This document shows positions 39,242 to 49,065 of a stretch of DNA of 64,000 nucleotides, piece after piece; position 1 is the stretch's first letter, and every line of letters starts with the position of its first letter. The position numbers were made by a program, and so were the translations under genes. This DNA comes from Geodermatophilus sp. DSM 45219 (GTDB taxonomy: Bacteria; Actinomycetota; Actinomycetes; Mycobacteriales; Geodermatophilaceae): assembly GCF_900104025.1 (NCBI RefSeq), contig NZ_FNIQ01000006.1:1-64000 (forward strand). Reading direction: 5' to 3'. The notes beneath the pieces are model-generated. The model was not told the DNA's origin. It saw only the letters and a list, made by a program, of their open reading frames with translations, and made no database searches.

Positions 39242-39907
39242 GTGGGCGGCTGGCCCGACGCCCGGGAGCGCTTTGCTCCCGGACGCCGCCGCGGGCGGCG
39301 CTCCGGTACGTCCCCTGACCCGGACGGCCCGGACGCCACCCCGCCGGTCGGCGGCTCGCACCCGGAGGACGAGCCGGGCGACCCCGAGCAGGTCGCCCGC
39401 TCGATCTGCCTGCGGGCGCTGACCGGTGCACCCAAGACCCGGCAGCAGCTCGCCGACCTGCTGGCCAAGCGTGACATCCCCGACGACGTCGCGGACACCG
39501 TCCTCGACCGGTTCGGCGAGGTCGGGCTCGTCGACGACGCCGCCTTCGCCCGCGCCTGGGTGACCTCGCGCCAGTCCGGCCGGGGCCTCGCCCGCCGCGC
39601 GCTCAAGGCCGAACTGCGCGCCAAGGGCGTCGACGGGGAGGTCGCCGAGGAGGCGGTCGCCCTCGTCGACGACCAGGACGAGTGGGAGGCCGCCCGGCGC
39701 CTCGTCCAGCGACGGCTGCCGGGCCTCCGACGGGTCGACCGCGTCACCGCCGAACGGCGGCTGGTGGGCATGCTCGCCCGCAAGGGCTACGGGTCCGGGC
39801 TGGCCGGCTGGGTGGTCCGCGAGGCGCTCGACGCGGACCGCTCGGAGGAGGACGCCGAGGAGTCCGGCGCGCATCCCGAGCTGGGACTCGACGCGCACCT
39901 GCCCTGA
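39242..39907 (+). CDS. recX: Regulatory protein RecX
   Basis: The 221-residue modulator of RecA filaments has an N-terminal basic/Pro-rich extension of about 50 residues, then three tandem RecX three-helix repeats (SICLRALTGAPKTRQQLADLLAKRDIP...DRFGEVGLVDDAAFARAWV...RLVGMLARKGYG). It is longer than the ~150-170-residue E. coli protein owing to that extension and an acidic tail. The GTG is two bases from the recA stop, so the pair is co-expressed in the SOS response. Confidence 0.93.
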   Translation: MGGWPDARERFAPGRRRGRRSGTSPDPDGPDATPPVGGSHPEDEPGDPEQVARSICLRALTGAPKTRQQLADLLAKRDIPDDVADTVLDRFGEVGLVDDAAFARAWVTSRQSGRGLARRALKAELRAKGVDGEVAEEAVALVDDQDEWEAARRLVQRRLPGLRRVDRVTAERRLVGMLARKGYGSGLAGWVVREALDADRSEEDAEESGAHPELGLDAHLP

Positions 39908-39919
39908 CCGGGCGGCGGC

Positions 39920-41674
39920 TCAGGTCGGATCGGGGTCGTTCGGGCCCTGCCGGGCGCCGGCGGTGCCACCCAGCTCCGCGGCGTAGGGCTCGTGCCGCTT
40001 GCCCGCGTGCGCCTCGTGCTGCAGGCGGTCGATGAGGTGCGGGTAGTGCGCCTCGAACGCCGGCCGCTCGGAGCGGATCTTCGGGATCTCGGTGAAGTTG
40101 TGCCGCGGCGGCGGGGACGACGTCGCCCACTCCAGCGAGTTCCCGTGACCCCACGGGTCGTCCCGCAGCGCCAGGGGGCCATAGCGCCACGAGTGCACCA
40201 CGTTGTACAGGAACGGGATGATCGAGGCGCCGAGGATGAACGAGAAGATCGTCGACACGGTGTTCAGCGTGGTGAACCCGTCGGTGGGCAGGTAGTTGAC
40301 GTACCGGCGCGGGTAGCCCTCCGCGCCCAGCCAGTGCTGCACCAGGAACGTGCCGTGGAAGCCGATGAACACCATCCAGAACTGCAGCTTGCCCAGGCGC
40401 TCGTCCATCATCCGGCCGCACATCTTCGGGAACCAGAAGTACACCCCGCCGTAGGCGGCGAACACGACGGTCCCGAAGACGACGTAGTGGAAGTGCGCGA
40501 CGACGAAGTAGGTGTCGTTGATGTGCCAGTCCAGCGGCGGGCTGGCCAGCAGGACGCCGGTCAGGCCACCGAGGAGGAAGGTCACCATGAAACCGACGGC
40601 GAACAGCATCGGCGTCTCGAAGGTCAGCTGCCCGCGCCACATGGTGCCGATCCAGTTGAAGAACTTGATCCCCGTGGGCACGGCGATCAGGTAGGTCAGG
40701 AAGGCGAAGAACGGCAGCAGCACCGCGCCGGTCGCGTACATGTGGTGCGCCCACACGGTGACGGAGAGGAAGCCGATCGCGATGGTCGCGAAGACCATGC
40801 CCTTGTAGCCGAACAGCGGCTTGCGGCTGAAGACCGGGATGATCTCGGTGATGATGCCGAAGAACGGCAGCGCGATGATGTAGACCTCGGGATGCCCGAA
40901 GAACCAGAACAGGTGCTGCCACAGCATCGGCCCGGCCATCTCCTCCGAGTACACCATCGCGCTGAGTTGCCGCTCGGCGAGCAGGGCGAACAGCGCGGCG
41001 GTGAGGATCGGGAAGGCGAAGAGCACCAGCATGCTGGTGACCAGCGTGTTCCAGGTGAGAATCGGCATCCGGAACATCGTCATCCCCGGTGCCCGCAGGC
41101 AGACGATCGTGGTGATGAAGTTGACCGCACCGAGGATGGTGCCCAGACCGGAGACCGCGAGACCGGCGATCCACAGGTCACCGCCGGCTCCGGGGGAGTG
41201 CGCCACGGTGGACAGCGGCGTGTAGGCGTACCAGCCGAAGTCCGCCGCGCCGGCCGGGGTGAAGAACCCGCCCGCAGCGAGCATCGAGCCGAACAGGAAC
41301 AGCCAGTAGGAGAGGGCGTTCAGCCGGGGGAAGGCGACGTCCGGCGCACCGATCTGCAGGGGCATGACCAGGTTGCCGAACGCGAAGAACAGCGGCGTCG
41401 CGAAGAACAGCAACATGATCGTGCCGTGCATGGTGAACAGCTGGTTGTACTGCTCGGGCGAGAGGAACTGGAGCCCCGGCCGGGCGATCTCCGCGCGGAT
41501 CAGCATGGCCATCAGGCCGCCGACGACGAACCAGGCGAACGCCGTCGCCGTGTACATCAGGCCGATGGTCTTGTGGTCGGTGGTCCGCAGCAGGCTGAGG
41601 AAGCGTGAGCCTCTGGCCGCCGGTGCAGCCGCGGTCGGCCGGGTGACGATCGGTTGCGGGGCCAGAGCCGTCAT
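39920..41674 (-). CDS. ctaD: Cytochrome c oxidase subunit I
   Basis: The 584-residue heme-copper oxidase subunit of the aa3 terminal oxidase has twelve membrane helices. Ligands are visible: H in [15 protein letters not shown], the Cu-B His with crosslinked Tyr in [16 protein letters not shown], the His pair in [10 protein letters not shown] and the heme ligands in [11 protein letters not shown]. The K and D channel segments appear intact. No subunit II or III gene is nearby, so it is either a second copy or separated from its partners. The ATG at 41674 is chosen by family start ([10 protein letters not shown]). Confidence 0.96.
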   Translation of the reverse strand: MTALAPQPIVTRPTAAAPAARGSRFLSLLRTTDHKTIGLMYTATAFAWFVVGGLMAMLIRAEIARPGLQFLSPEQYNQLFTMHGTIMLLFFATPLFFAFGNLVMPLQIGAPDVAFPRLNALSYWLFLFGSMLAAGGFFTPAGAADFGWYAYTPLSTVAHSPGAGGDLWIAGLAVSGLGTILGAVNFITTIVCLRAPGMTMFRMPILTWNTLVTSMLVLFAFPILTAALFALLAERQLSAMVYSEEMAGPMLWQHLFWFFGHPEVYIIALPFFGIITEIIPVFSRKPLFGYKGMVFATIAIGFLSVTVWAHHMYATGAVLLPFFAFLTYLIAVPTGIKFFNWIGTMWRGQLTFETPMLFAVGFMVTFLLGGLTGVLLASPPLDWHINDTYFVVAHFHYVVFGTVVFAAYGGVYFWFPKMCGRMMDERLGKLQFWMVFIGFHGTFLVQHWLGAEGYPRRYVNYLPTDGFTTLNTVSTIFSFILGASIIPFLYNVVHSWRYGPLALRDDPWGHGNSLEWATSSPPPRHNFTEIPKIRSERPAFEAHYPHLIDRLQHEAHAGKRHEPYAAELGGTAGARQGPNDPDPT

Positions 41675-41798
41675 GGGGAGCTCCCAGGGACGACCGCGCT
41701 CCTCTGGCTCGGGAGCTGGTCCCCATGGTGGACCCATGACCGGGCCCAGGGAAGCAGCCCCGACCCCGGGCGGGTGCTGCGCCCGGGAGGGGACCGGG

Positions 41799-42221
41799 TC
41801 AGCCGGCGGTGGGGGTGGCCGCCGCCCAGGCGGTCACGTCGACCGCGACGCCGTCCGGGGCCTCGTCGTCGTCCACCAGCCAGCTGCCCCGGCCGCCGAG
41901 CTCGGCGGCCAGCCACGCGCGGACCTGCAGGTCGAAGGCCCGCTCCGGGGCGTCGACCGCGGAGCTCACCGGCCCCAGGAAGGTCAGGTCGGTCTCCCCG
42001 CCGTCGGCGGCGCGCAGCACCACCCGGCACCGCGCACGCCGGTGCCGGGCCGGCGGCACGACCTCGCGCACGACGGCGGTCTGCGCGTTCGCGGCGGCGG
42101 CCAGGGATGCCGCGGACGCGCGCAGCCGGGTCACGAACTCCTGAGCGGCGTCCATCGGCACCGCGGGCCGGTGCACCACGGCCGGGAGCGGCGGGACGGC
42201 GGGGCGCAGGGCGGTGTCCAC
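41799..42221 (-). CDS. Hypothetical protein (140 residues)
   Basis: No family is recognised. After about 22 Pro/Val-rich residues comes an alpha-helical segment ([25 protein letters not shown]) and a probable beta-rich domain ([21 protein letters not shown]...[23 protein letters not shown]). Third-codon GC is high as in real genes here. GTG start; ATG at codon 23 (MDAAQEF) is an alternative. It lies downstream of gluD on the same strand, 36 bases after its stop, and may be the last gene of that transcript. Confidence 0.65.
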   Translation of the reverse strand: MDTALRPAVPPLPAVVHRPAVPMDAAQEFVTRLRASAASLAAAANAQTAVVREVVPPARHRRARCRVVLRAADGGETDLTFLGPVSSAVDAPERAFDLQVRAWLAAELGGRGSWLVDDDEAPDGVAVDVTAWAAATPTAG

Positions 42222-42257
42222 GCGACCCTCATCGGCAGTCCCGCGCGCCCGTGGTAC

Positions 42258-43172
42258 CTACCGGCCGCCCGCTTCGGTGACGAGCCCGCCACCGCCGCCC
42301 ATCTGCACGTCGGCGGGCAGTTCGGTCGGCCCAGTACCCGCCACCTTCTCACTGCGACGGGTGCGCTTCTCGATGGACCTGGCCACCTGGGAGAGCAGCA
42401 CGTTGACCACGATGTAGATGACTGCGGCGCCGACGTAGAGCTGGAACGTGTAGACGTTGCCGAACTGGAAGTTGAAGAACTCCACGAGGCTGCGCGCCTG
42501 CCGGAGCAGTTCGACGTAACCGACGATGAAGCCCAGCGACGAGTCCTTCAGCAGGACCACCAACTGGGCCACCAGGACCGGCAGCATCCGGCGGACCGCC
42601 TGGGGCAGCAGCACGAGGGTCATCACCTGGGTCTTGCGCATGCCGAGGGCCGAGGCCGCCTCGTGCTGTCCGCGGTCCACCGACAGGATGCCCGCCCGGA
42701 AGATCTCGGCCAGCACGGCCATGTTGTAGAGGGTCAGACCCAGGGCCAGTGCCCGGAACGCCGTCATCGGGATGCCGAGCGTGGGCAGGAACAGCAGGCA
42801 GAACAGGATGAGCACGAGCAGCGGCACGGCCCGGAAGAACTCGACCAGGACCGTGACGGGGCCGCGCACCCAGGCGTGGTCGGACAGGCGGCCGACGGCG
42901 AGCAGCGCACCCAGGACGGTGGCGGCGACCATGCCGACGGCAGCGACGGCGAGCGTGTTGAGCAGCGCCTCGCCGAGGGCCTGGGGAACGCCGGAGGCCG
43001 GGTCGACCAGGATCGCCCAGCGCTGCGGCTCCAGCTGCCCGTTGGTCCCCAGCCGCCACAGCGCCAGCCCGATGAGGGCGAGGACGACCAGGGCGCCGAT
43101 GACGGTCCCGATGCGCTGGCGCCTGCGGGCCTTCGGCCCCGGGACGTCGAAGAGGACGCTCGTGCTGCTCAT
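42258..43172 (-). CDS. gluD: Amino-acid ABC transporter permease (GluD-like)
   Basis: The 304-residue His/Glu/Gln-type permease has about five membrane helices, with the EAA-type loop HEAASALGMRKTQVMTLVLLPQAVRRMLP. It has an N-terminal cytoplasmic extension of about 25 residues and a polar C-terminal tail. The ATG overlaps the gluC stop by three bases (ATGA). Gene order gluA-B-C-D matches the corynebacterial glutamate uptake system. Confidence 0.92.
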   Translation of the reverse strand: MSSTSVLFDVPGPKARRRQRIGTVIGALVVLALIGLALWRLGTNGQLEPQRWAILVDPASGVPQALGEALLNTLAVAAVGMVAATVLGALLAVGRLSDHAWVRGPVTVLVEFFRAVPLLVLILFCLLFLPTLGIPMTAFRALALGLTLYNMAVLAEIFRAGILSVDRGQHEAASALGMRKTQVMTLVLLPQAVRRMLPVLVAQLVVLLKDSSLGFIVGYVELLRQARSLVEFFNFQFGNVYTFQLYVGAAVIYIVVNVLLSQVARSIEKRTRRSEKVAGTGPTELPADVQMGGGGGLVTEAGGR

Positions 43173-43819
43173 CGGAGGATCGCCACCCGGGTCTCGATCA
43201 TGCGGATCAACCAGGCCGAGGGCAGCGTGATGGCGAGGTAGCCGAGCACCACCGCGGCGAACACGGCCAGGAGCTGGTCGGCGTTGACGTTGGCGAGTCG
43301 CTGGAGCGCTGCGGTGAGGTCGGTGACCGCGAAGCCGGCCGCGATCGAGGTGTTCTTGGCCAGCGCGATCCACACGTTGCCCAGCGGGGGCACGACGGTC
43401 CGGAAGGCCTGCGGCAGGACGATCGTGCGCAGGGCCTGCCCGAAGTCCAGGCCCAGGGCGCGGGCTGCCTCGGCCTGTCCCGGGGGGACGGCGTTGATCC
43501 CCGAGCGCAGGGCCTCGCAGACGAAGGCCGCGGTGTAGAGCGAGAGCGCGGCGACGGCGGTGACGAACCGGCTGGGGAACTGCAGGTCGACGTAGACCAG
43601 GCCGAAGAAGAGGAAGAAGAACACCACCGTGAGCGGGGTGTTGCGGAAGACCTCGACGTAGAAGGTGGCCAGGCCGCGCAGCGGGGGCACCGGGCTCACC
43701 CGCATGCCGACGAGCACGGTGCCGAGCACCAGGGCGCACACGCCGCTGGCCACTGCGAGGGAGAGCGTCGTGAGGAACGCGCTCCACAGCAGGTCGGAGT
43801 TGTCGCTCAAGAACTGCAC
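43169..43819 (-). CDS. gluC: Amino-acid ABC transporter permease (GluC-like)
   Basis: The 216-residue permease has about five helices and the EAA loop AEAARALGLDFGQALRTIVLPQAFRTVVPP. The GTG start (VQFLSDNSDLLWSAF) is where family similarity begins. It follows gluB after a 70-base gap that holds a perfect hairpin and overlaps gluD at its end. It forms the membrane channel with GluD. Confidence 0.92.
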   Translation of the reverse strand: MQFLSDNSDLLWSAFLTTLSLAVASGVCALVLGTVLVGMRVSPVPPLRGLATFYVEVFRNTPLTVVFFFLFFGLVYVDLQFPSRFVTAVAALSLYTAAFVCEALRSGINAVPPGQAEAARALGLDFGQALRTIVLPQAFRTVVPPLGNVWIALAKNTSIAAGFAVTDLTAALQRLANVNADQLLAVFAAVVLGYLAITLPSAWLIRMIETRVAILR

Positions 43820-43845
43820 GGGGTCCTCGGGTGCTCGGGAACGGG

Positions 43846-43882
43846 ACGACGCCGCCGGGCGGTGCCCGCCCGGCGGCGTCGT
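43846..43882 (-). terminator. Perfect hairpin between gluB and gluC
   Basis: A perfect 15-bp stem (ACGACGCCGCCGGGC and its complement) with a 7-base loop sits inside the operon, 7 bases after the gluB stop. It has no U tract. It could cause partial termination or protect the gluAB mRNA from 3' decay, giving more binding protein than permease. Confidence 0.75.
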
Positions 43883-43889
43883 GGGGAAC

Positions 43890-44780
43890 TCAGTAGCGGT
43901 CGACCGCCGGAGGCTCGGGAGCCTCCTCGCCGGTGATCGCACCGGCGGTGCGGTCCCAGGCCGCGGCCCAGCGGCCGTCCTCGTAGGACTCCTCGAGGAC
44001 GTCGTTGACGAAGTTCCGGAACTCGGTGTCACCGAGCGCCAGGCCGATGCCGTAGGGCTCCTCGGTGAAGGGGTTCCCGACCAGCTCGAAGCCCTCGGGG
44101 TTACCGGCGACGAGGCCGGTCAGGATGACGTTGTCCGTCGTCACGGCCTGGACGTTGCCGTTGGCCAGGTCGTCGGCGCACTTGGAGTACACGTCGTAGG
44201 TGACGAGGGTGGCCTCCGGGTAGTTGTCCCGGATGTTCTGGGCCGGGGTCGAGCCCTCGACCGAGCAGACGGTCTTGCCCGCGAGGTCGTCCGGCCCCTC
44301 GATGCCCTCCGGGTTGCCCGCCGCCACCATGATGTCCTGGCCGGCGACGTAGTACGGCCCGGCGAAGTCCACGACCTGCTTGCGGGTGTCGTTGATCGTG
44401 TAGGTGGCCACCACCATGTCGACCTGGCCGTTCTGGATGAACGGCTCGCGGTTGGCCGACACGGTCTCGGTCCAGGTGATGTCCTCGGGGGCGATGCCCA
44501 GCTCCCCGGCGACGATCTTGGCGATCTCGACGTCGAAGCCCTCGGGGACACCGTCGGGGTTGAGCAGGCCGAAGCCGGGCTGGTCGTACTTGGTGCCGAC
44601 CGTGATCGCACCGGCCTCGCTCAGTTCGGCCATCGTGGTGCCGGCTGGGAACTCGACGTCCTGGGCGACCTCGGCGGTGTTCTCGGCGGCCTCCTCGGCC
44701 TGCTGGCCGGCTTCGCTGGAGCAGCCGGTCAGCACGAGGCCGAGCGCGCCGAGGGTGGCGGCGTAGCGGGTGATGCGCAT
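43890..44780 (-). CDS. gluB: Glutamate-type ABC transporter binding lipoprotein (GluB-like)
   Basis: The 296-residue family 3 solute-binding protein has a signal peptide and the lipobox LTGC near residue 20. Conserved ligand-domain motifs are GFDVEIAKIVAGELG, TINDTRKQVVDFAGPYYVAGQDIMV and CSVEGSTPAQNI, with a Cys pair likely forming a disulfide. Similar to corynebacterial GluB and other polar amino-acid binders; glutamate specificity is inferred from operon layout. It lies 21 bases after gluA. Confidence 0.91.
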   Translation of the reverse strand: MRITRYAATLGALGLVLTGCSSEAGQQAEEAAENTAEVAQDVEFPAGTTMAELSEAGAITVGTKYDQPGFGLLNPDGVPEGFDVEIAKIVAGELGIAPEDITWTETVSANREPFIQNGQVDMVVATYTINDTRKQVVDFAGPYYVAGQDIMVAAGNPEGIEGPDDLAGKTVCSVEGSTPAQNIRDNYPEATLVTYDVYSKCADDLANGNVQAVTTDNVILTGLVAGNPEGFELVGNPFTEEPYGIGLALGDTEFRNFVNDVLEESYEDGRWAAAWDRTAGAITGEEAPEPPAVDRY

Positions 44781-44801
44781 GGGTGTCCTCTCGGGAGAGC
44801 G

Positions 44802-45557
44802 TCAGTGGTTGAGGATCTTGGACAGGAAGTCCTTGGCCCGGTCCGACTGCGGGTTGGTGAAGAACGTCTCGGGGTCGGCGGACTCGACGATGCGGCCGCC
44901 GTCCATGAACACGACCCGGTTGGCCGCGCGGCGGGCGAAGCCCATCTCGTGGGTGACCACGACCATCGTCATGCCGTCGCGGGCCAGCGAGGTCATCACG
45001 TCGAGGACCTCGTTGATCATCTCCGGGTCCAGCGCGGAGGTCGGCTCGTCGAAGAGCATCACCTTCGGGTCCATCGCCAGCGCCCGGGCGATCGCGACGC
45101 GCTGCTGCTGGCCGCCGGACAGCTGGGCCGGGTACTTGTCGGCCTGGCTGCCGACCCCGACCCGGTCCAGCAGCTCGCGGGCTCGGCGCTCGGCGTCGGC
45201 CTTCGGCTGCCGGCGCACCTTGACCGGACCGAGCGTCACGTTCTCCAGCACGGTCTTGTGGGCGAACAGGTTGAAGCTCTGGAACACCATCCCGACGTCG
45301 GCGCGCAGCCGGGCCAGGTCCTTGCCCTCCTCGGGCAGCCGCTGGCCGTCGATGGCGATCTCGCCGGAGTCGATGGGCTCGAGCCGGTTGATCGTCCGGC
45401 ACAGGGTCGACTTGCCGGAGCCGGACGGGCCGATGACGACGACCACCTCGCCGCGGTCGATGGTCAGGTCGATGTCCTGCAGGACGTGCAGTTGGCCGAA
45501 CCACTTCTCGACCCCGGACAGGCGGACGAGAGGCTCTCCGGCGGTACGGCTGGTCAC
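44802..45557 (-). CDS. gluA: Amino-acid ABC transporter ATPase (GluA-like)
   Basis: The 251-residue ATPase has Walker [10 protein letters not shown], the Q-loop [17 protein letters not shown], signature [15 protein letters not shown] and Walker [15 protein letters not shown]. It is the first gene of the gluABCD operon. The GTG start is supported by TAGGGT seven bases upstream. Close to GlnQ/GluA types; the substrate is given by its partners. Confidence 0.94.
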   Translation of the reverse strand: MTSRTAGEPLVRLSGVEKWFGQLHVLQDIDLTIDRGEVVVVIGPSGSGKSTLCRTINRLEPIDSGEIAIDGQRLPEEGKDLARLRADVGMVFQSFNLFAHKTVLENVTLGPVKVRRQPKADAERRARELLDRVGVGSQADKYPAQLSGGQQQRVAIARALAMDPKVMLFDEPTSALDPEMINEVLDVMTSLARDGMTMVVVTHEMGFARRAANRVVFMDGGRIVESADPETFFTNPQSDRAKDFLSKILNH

Positions 45558-45564
45558 CCGGCAG

Positions 45565-45570
45565 ACCCTA
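45565..45570 (-). promoter_or_regulatory. -10 element TAGGGT of leaderless gluA operon
   Basis: On the minus strand TAGGGT ends seven bases before the gluA GTG at 45557. Confidence 0.6.
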
Positions 45571-45678
45571 GAGGCGGTTCACGGCGGTATCCGCCCCGGG
45601 CGATCACGAAGGCGTAACGAAGACCCGGCCGTGTGACCCGGGAGGCACCCGTCCGGGTCGCCGTACCCTCGACCCGTC

Positions 45679-47124
45679 ATGACGACCGACCTCAGCGCAC
45701 GGACCTACCGGGTCCGCACCTACGGCTGCCAGATGAACGTGCACGACTCCGAGCGCCTCTCGGGGTTGCTGGAGGCCGCGGGCTACACCGCCGCCCCCGA
45801 GGGGGACGACGCCGACGTCGTCGTCCTCAACACCTGCGCGGTGCGGGAGAACGCCGACAACCGGCTCTACGGCAACCTCGGCCACCTGCGGCCGGTCAAG
45901 GACGCGCACCCGGGGATGCAGATCGCCGTCGGCGGCTGCCTGGCGCAGAAGGACCGCGGTGAGATCGTCCGCCGCGCCCCGTGGGTCGACGTCGTCTTCG
46001 GGACGCACAACGTCGGCTCGCTGCCCGCGCTGCTGGAGCGCGCCCGGCACAACGCCGAGGCGCAGGTGGAGATCGCCGAGGCCCTCGAGGTCTTCCCCTC
46101 GACCCTGCCGGCGAAGCGGGACTCGGCCTACTCGGGCTGGGTGTCGATCAGCGTCGGCTGCAACAACACCTGCACGTTCTGCATCGTCCCGGCGCTGCGC
46201 GGCAAGGAGAAGGACCGCCGGCCCGGTGAGATCCTGGCCGAGGTCCAGGCGCTGGTCGACCAGGGCGTGCTCGAGGTGACCCTGCTCGGGCAGAACGTCA
46301 ACGCCTACGGCGTGGAGTTCCGCGACCGCGGTGCCTTCGCCGACCTGCTGGCCGCGGCCGGCCGGATCGAGGGGCTGGAGCGGATCCGCTTCACCAGCCC
46401 GCACCCGCGCGAGTTCACCGACGACGTCATCGAGGCGATGGCCGGGACGCCGGCGGTCTGCCACCAGCTGCACATGCCGCTGCAGAGCGGGTCGGACGAC
46501 GTGCTGCGCCGGATGCGGCGCGGCTACCGGCAGGACCGCTACCTGGGCATCCTCGACCGGGTGCGGGCCGCGATGCCGGATGCGGCGATCACCACCGACA
46601 TCATCGTGGGCTTCCCGGGCGAGACCGAGGCCGACTTCGAGCAGACCCTCGACGTCGTGCGCGCGGCGCGGTTCGCCGGCGCCTTCACCTTCCAGTACTC
46701 CAAGCGGCCGGGCACGCCGGCGGCGGAGATGGACGGGCAGCTGCCCAAGGCCGTCGTCCAGGAGCGCTACCTGCGCCTGACGGCGCTGCAGGACGAGATC
46801 AGCTGGGCCGAGAACCGGGCGTTGATCGGCACGCCGGTCGAGCTGCTCGTCGCCGCGGGGGAGGGCAGCAAGGACGCCCAGCGCGGCCGGCTGTCCGGCC
46901 GCGCCCGCGACGGCCGCCTCGTGCACTTCACGGCGGCCGACGGCGTGCGCCCCGGGGACGTGGTCGAGACGCTCGTCACGCAGGCCGCGCCGCACCACCT
47001 GGTGGCCGACGGGACGCTGCTGTCCCACCGGCGCACCCGCGCCGGCGACGCGAGCGAGGCCGGCACCCGCCCGACCACCCCGGGCGTGCTGCTCGGCATG
47101 CCCGGCGTCGGCGCCCCGGTGTGA
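45679..47124 (+). CDS. miaB: tRNA-2-methylthio-N6-dimethylallyladenosine synthase
   Basis: The 481-residue radical-SAM enzyme adds the methylthio group to i6A37 of tRNA. It has the UPF0004 cysteines in [22 protein letters not shown] and VGGCLAQKD, the radical-SAM motif [21 protein letters not shown] and a C-terminal TRAM domain. MiaA, which makes its substrate, is encoded 4 kb downstream. A TACCCT lies nine bases before the ATG, so the leader is very short. The last four bases overlap the next gene (GTGA). Confidence 0.96.
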   Translation: MTTDLSARTYRVRTYGCQMNVHDSERLSGLLEAAGYTAAPEGDDADVVVLNTCAVRENADNRLYGNLGHLRPVKDAHPGMQIAVGGCLAQKDRGEIVRRAPWVDVVFGTHNVGSLPALLERARHNAEAQVEIAEALEVFPSTLPAKRDSAYSGWVSISVGCNNTCTFCIVPALRGKEKDRRPGEILAEVQALVDQGVLEVTLLGQNVNAYGVEFRDRGAFADLLAAAGRIEGLERIRFTSPHPREFTDDVIEAMAGTPAVCHQLHMPLQSGSDDVLRRMRRGYRQDRYLGILDRVRAAMPDAAITTDIIVGFPGETEADFEQTLDVVRAARFAGAFTFQYSKRPGTPAAEMDGQLPKAVVQERYLRLTALQDEISWAENRALIGTPVELLVAAGEGSKDAQRGRLSGRARDGRLVHFTAADGVRPGDVVETLVTQAAPHHLVADGTLLSHRRTRAGDASEAGTRPTTPGVLLGMPGVGAPV

Positions 47125-47501
47125 CCGCGGCGCCACGTGCGCTCACCGCGGCCGAGGCTGGCGTGCTCGCTGCCCTGCTGACGGTGGACTTCCCCGGTGT
47201 CGAGGCGCTGCGCGAGCAGGCGCGGACGGTGCGGGCCGCGCCGGGCTGCGAGTGCGGTTGCGGGACGATCGACCTGCATCCGGCCGGAGGCCCGCCGGCC
47301 GGCGTCCGGGACCGCGTGCCGGTCGAGGCCACGGTCGTCGGGCCGGCCGGCGAGCCGGTCGGCCTCCTGCTGCTGTTCGTCGACGACGGCCGGTTGTCCG
47401 CGCTGGAGGTCGCCCCGCTCGGTGACCTGCCGCTGGCGATGCCGCCGCCGGACCGCGTCACCGACGTCGCGGCGAGCGACCCCGGCGCGGTCGGTCGCTG
47501 A
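47121..47501 (+). CDS. Cys-rich hypothetical protein coupled to miaB
   Basis: This 126-residue protein has no assigned function. It opens with a helical segment ([25 protein letters not shown]), then a tight cysteine cluster [17 protein letters not shown] (CxCxC) at about residues 42-52 and a beta-rich C-terminal part with [21 protein letters not shown] recall similar CGCGC-x-T/S-hydrophobic-D-L proteins in other actinobacteria but cannot name a domain. The GTG overlaps the miaB stop, suggesting coupled translation. Metal binding is possible. Confidence 0.75.
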   Translation: MTAAPRALTAAEAGVLAALLTVDFPGVEALREQARTVRAAPGCECGCGTIDLHPAGGPPAGVRDRVPVEATVVGPAGEPVGLLLLFVDDGRLSALEVAPLGDLPLAMPPPDRVTDVAASDPGAVGR

Positions 47502-47507
47502 GCGCTC

Positions 47508-49025
47508 TCAGCGGCGGGCGGACTTCTCCGCCTCGGCGAGCCACTCCCGCCGGGTGGCGAGGTTCGCCCGGGCCTCCTCGATCCGCCGGGCGTTCCCGGC
47601 GGCCTCGGCCTTGGCCAGCTGCTCCTCGGCCTTGGTGACCGCCTGCCGCATCGAGGTGACCATCGGGTTCTCCGGGGCCACGCGCGGGCGGGAGTTGTCG
47701 GCGGCGCCGCGGATCTTCTGCTCGACGGCCTGCATCCGGTCCTCCAGCTGGCGCATCGCGCCGCGCGGCACGTGGCCGATGGCGTCGTAGCGCTCCTGCA
47801 GCTTGCGCAGCAGGTTCTGCGCGCCGCGCAGGTCGCCGGACGGGTCGAGCTTCTCCGCCTCGGCGAGGAGCTGCTCCTTGGCCTGCTGGTTGGCCAGCTG
47901 CTCGGCGTTGCGCGTCTTGTCCGACTCCGCGCGGGCGGAGAAGAAGACGTCCTGAGCGGCGCGGAACTGCTTCCACAGGTCGTCGTCGCCGTCGCGGCCG
48001 GTGCGCGGAACGGCCTTCCAGCGGTCCATCAGCGTGCGCATGGCGGCGCTGGTGGCCCCCCAGTCGGTGGAGGTCGACAGCCGCTGCGCCTCGGCGATCA
48101 GCTCCTGCTTGGCCGCGCGGGCCTCGCCGCGCTGGGCGTCGAGGGCGGCGAAGTGCGCGCCCCGGCGGCGGCCGAAGGCGTCACGGGCGGCGGCGAACCG
48201 GCTCCACAGCGCCTCGTCGGTCTTGCGGTCGATGCCGCGGATGGTCTTCCACTCCTCGACGATGGCCTTGAGGCGGTCGCCCGCGGCCTTCCAGGAGGTG
48301 GACTCGGCGGCGATCTGCTCGGCCTCGGCGGCCAGCGCCTCCTTGCGGGCCACCTGCGCGGCCCGCTGGGCGGCCTTCTCCGCCCGCGACTCGGCGGCCG
48401 CGGAGTCGGCGGTCCCGACCATGGCGCGGGCGCGGGCGGCCAGCCCGTCGAGGTCGCCGACGGCGGTGGCGGTGGGGATCGACTCGGCCAGCGCCTGCGC
48501 CTTGGCCTTGATCTCGGTCGGGTTGCCGGTGTGCGCCCTCAGCCGCGCCTCCAGCAGGCCGACCTCGGTCGCCAGGTCGTCGTAGCGGCGGGCGTAGTGC
48601 GCCAGCCCCGCGGCGGGCTCGCCGGCCTGCCAGGAGCCGACGGCGCGCTCACCGTCGGCGGTGCGGACGTAGACCGTGCCGTCGGCGTCCACGCGGCCCC
48701 ACTGCGCCGGGTCGGACACCGGCGCGGCAGGCGGCGACGGGACGGGGGAGGGCTGCGGCGCGGCCGGCTCCGCGGCCGGCACGTCCCCGGCGGGGGCCTC
48801 GAGGGCCGCGGGCTCCTCAGCGGCGGGTTTCTCGGCGGCCGCGGGCGGCTCGGCCGCAGGCTCGGCCGGCGGCTGCTCGGCGGTCCCCGCGGCCGGGTCG
48901 GCGAGAGCGGCGTCGCCGGGGGTGGCCGCGGCCGGCGTCCCCGCGTCGGGGGTGACCGCCTCGGACCCGGTCGACTCCGGCTGGGGCAGCTGCGAGGGGG
49001 TTCCGGCGTTCTCCGTGCTCGACAC
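47508..49025 (-). CDS. DUF349 repeat protein
   Basis: The 505-residue protein has an acidic Pro/Ala/Glu-rich low-complexity N-terminus (residues 1-130) and then at least four DUF349 helical repeats with W...FR/FA..D.FF motifs (WSRFAAARDAFGRRRGAHF, WKQFRAAQDVFFSARAESD). Mycobacteria carry a related Ala/Arg-rich protein at this position (Rv2731-like). Function is not established. The GTG at 49025 is set by GACACT seven bases upstream. It converges with the Cys-rich gene six bases away. Confidence 0.87.
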   Translation of the reverse strand: MSSTENAGTPSQLPQPESTGSEAVTPDAGTPAAATPGDAALADPAAGTAEQPPAEPAAEPPAAAEKPAAEEPAALEAPAGDVPAAEPAAPQPSPVPSPPAAPVSDPAQWGRVDADGTVYVRTADGERAVGSWQAGEPAAGLAHYARRYDDLATEVGLLEARLRAHTGNPTEIKAKAQALAESIPTATAVGDLDGLAARARAMVGTADSAAAESRAEKAAQRAAQVARKEALAAEAEQIAAESTSWKAAGDRLKAIVEEWKTIRGIDRKTDEALWSRFAAARDAFGRRRGAHFAALDAQRGEARAAKQELIAEAQRLSTSTDWGATSAAMRTLMDRWKAVPRTGRDGDDDLWKQFRAAQDVFFSARAESDKTRNAEQLANQQAKEQLLAEAEKLDPSGDLRGAQNLLRKLQERYDAIGHVPRGAMRQLEDRMQAVEQKIRGAADNSRPRVAPENPMVTSMRQAVTKAEEQLAKAEAAGNARRIEEARANLATRREWLAEAEKSARR

Positions 49026-49032
49026 GTCCCGG

Positions 49033-49038
49033 AGTGTC
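49033..49038 (-). promoter_or_regulatory. -10-like GACACT before DUF349 gene
   Basis: On the minus strand GACACT ends seven bases before the GTG at 49025. It faces a second GACACT on the + strand 15 bases away. Confidence 0.45.
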
Positions 49039-49053
49039 CCACGCCGCATCCGG

Positions 49054-49059
49054 GACACT
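49054..49059 (+). promoter_or_regulatory. -10-like GACACT before LigB-like gene
   Basis: GACACT ends six bases before the GTG at 49066. Confidence 0.45.
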
Positions 49060-49065
49060 GCTGCG

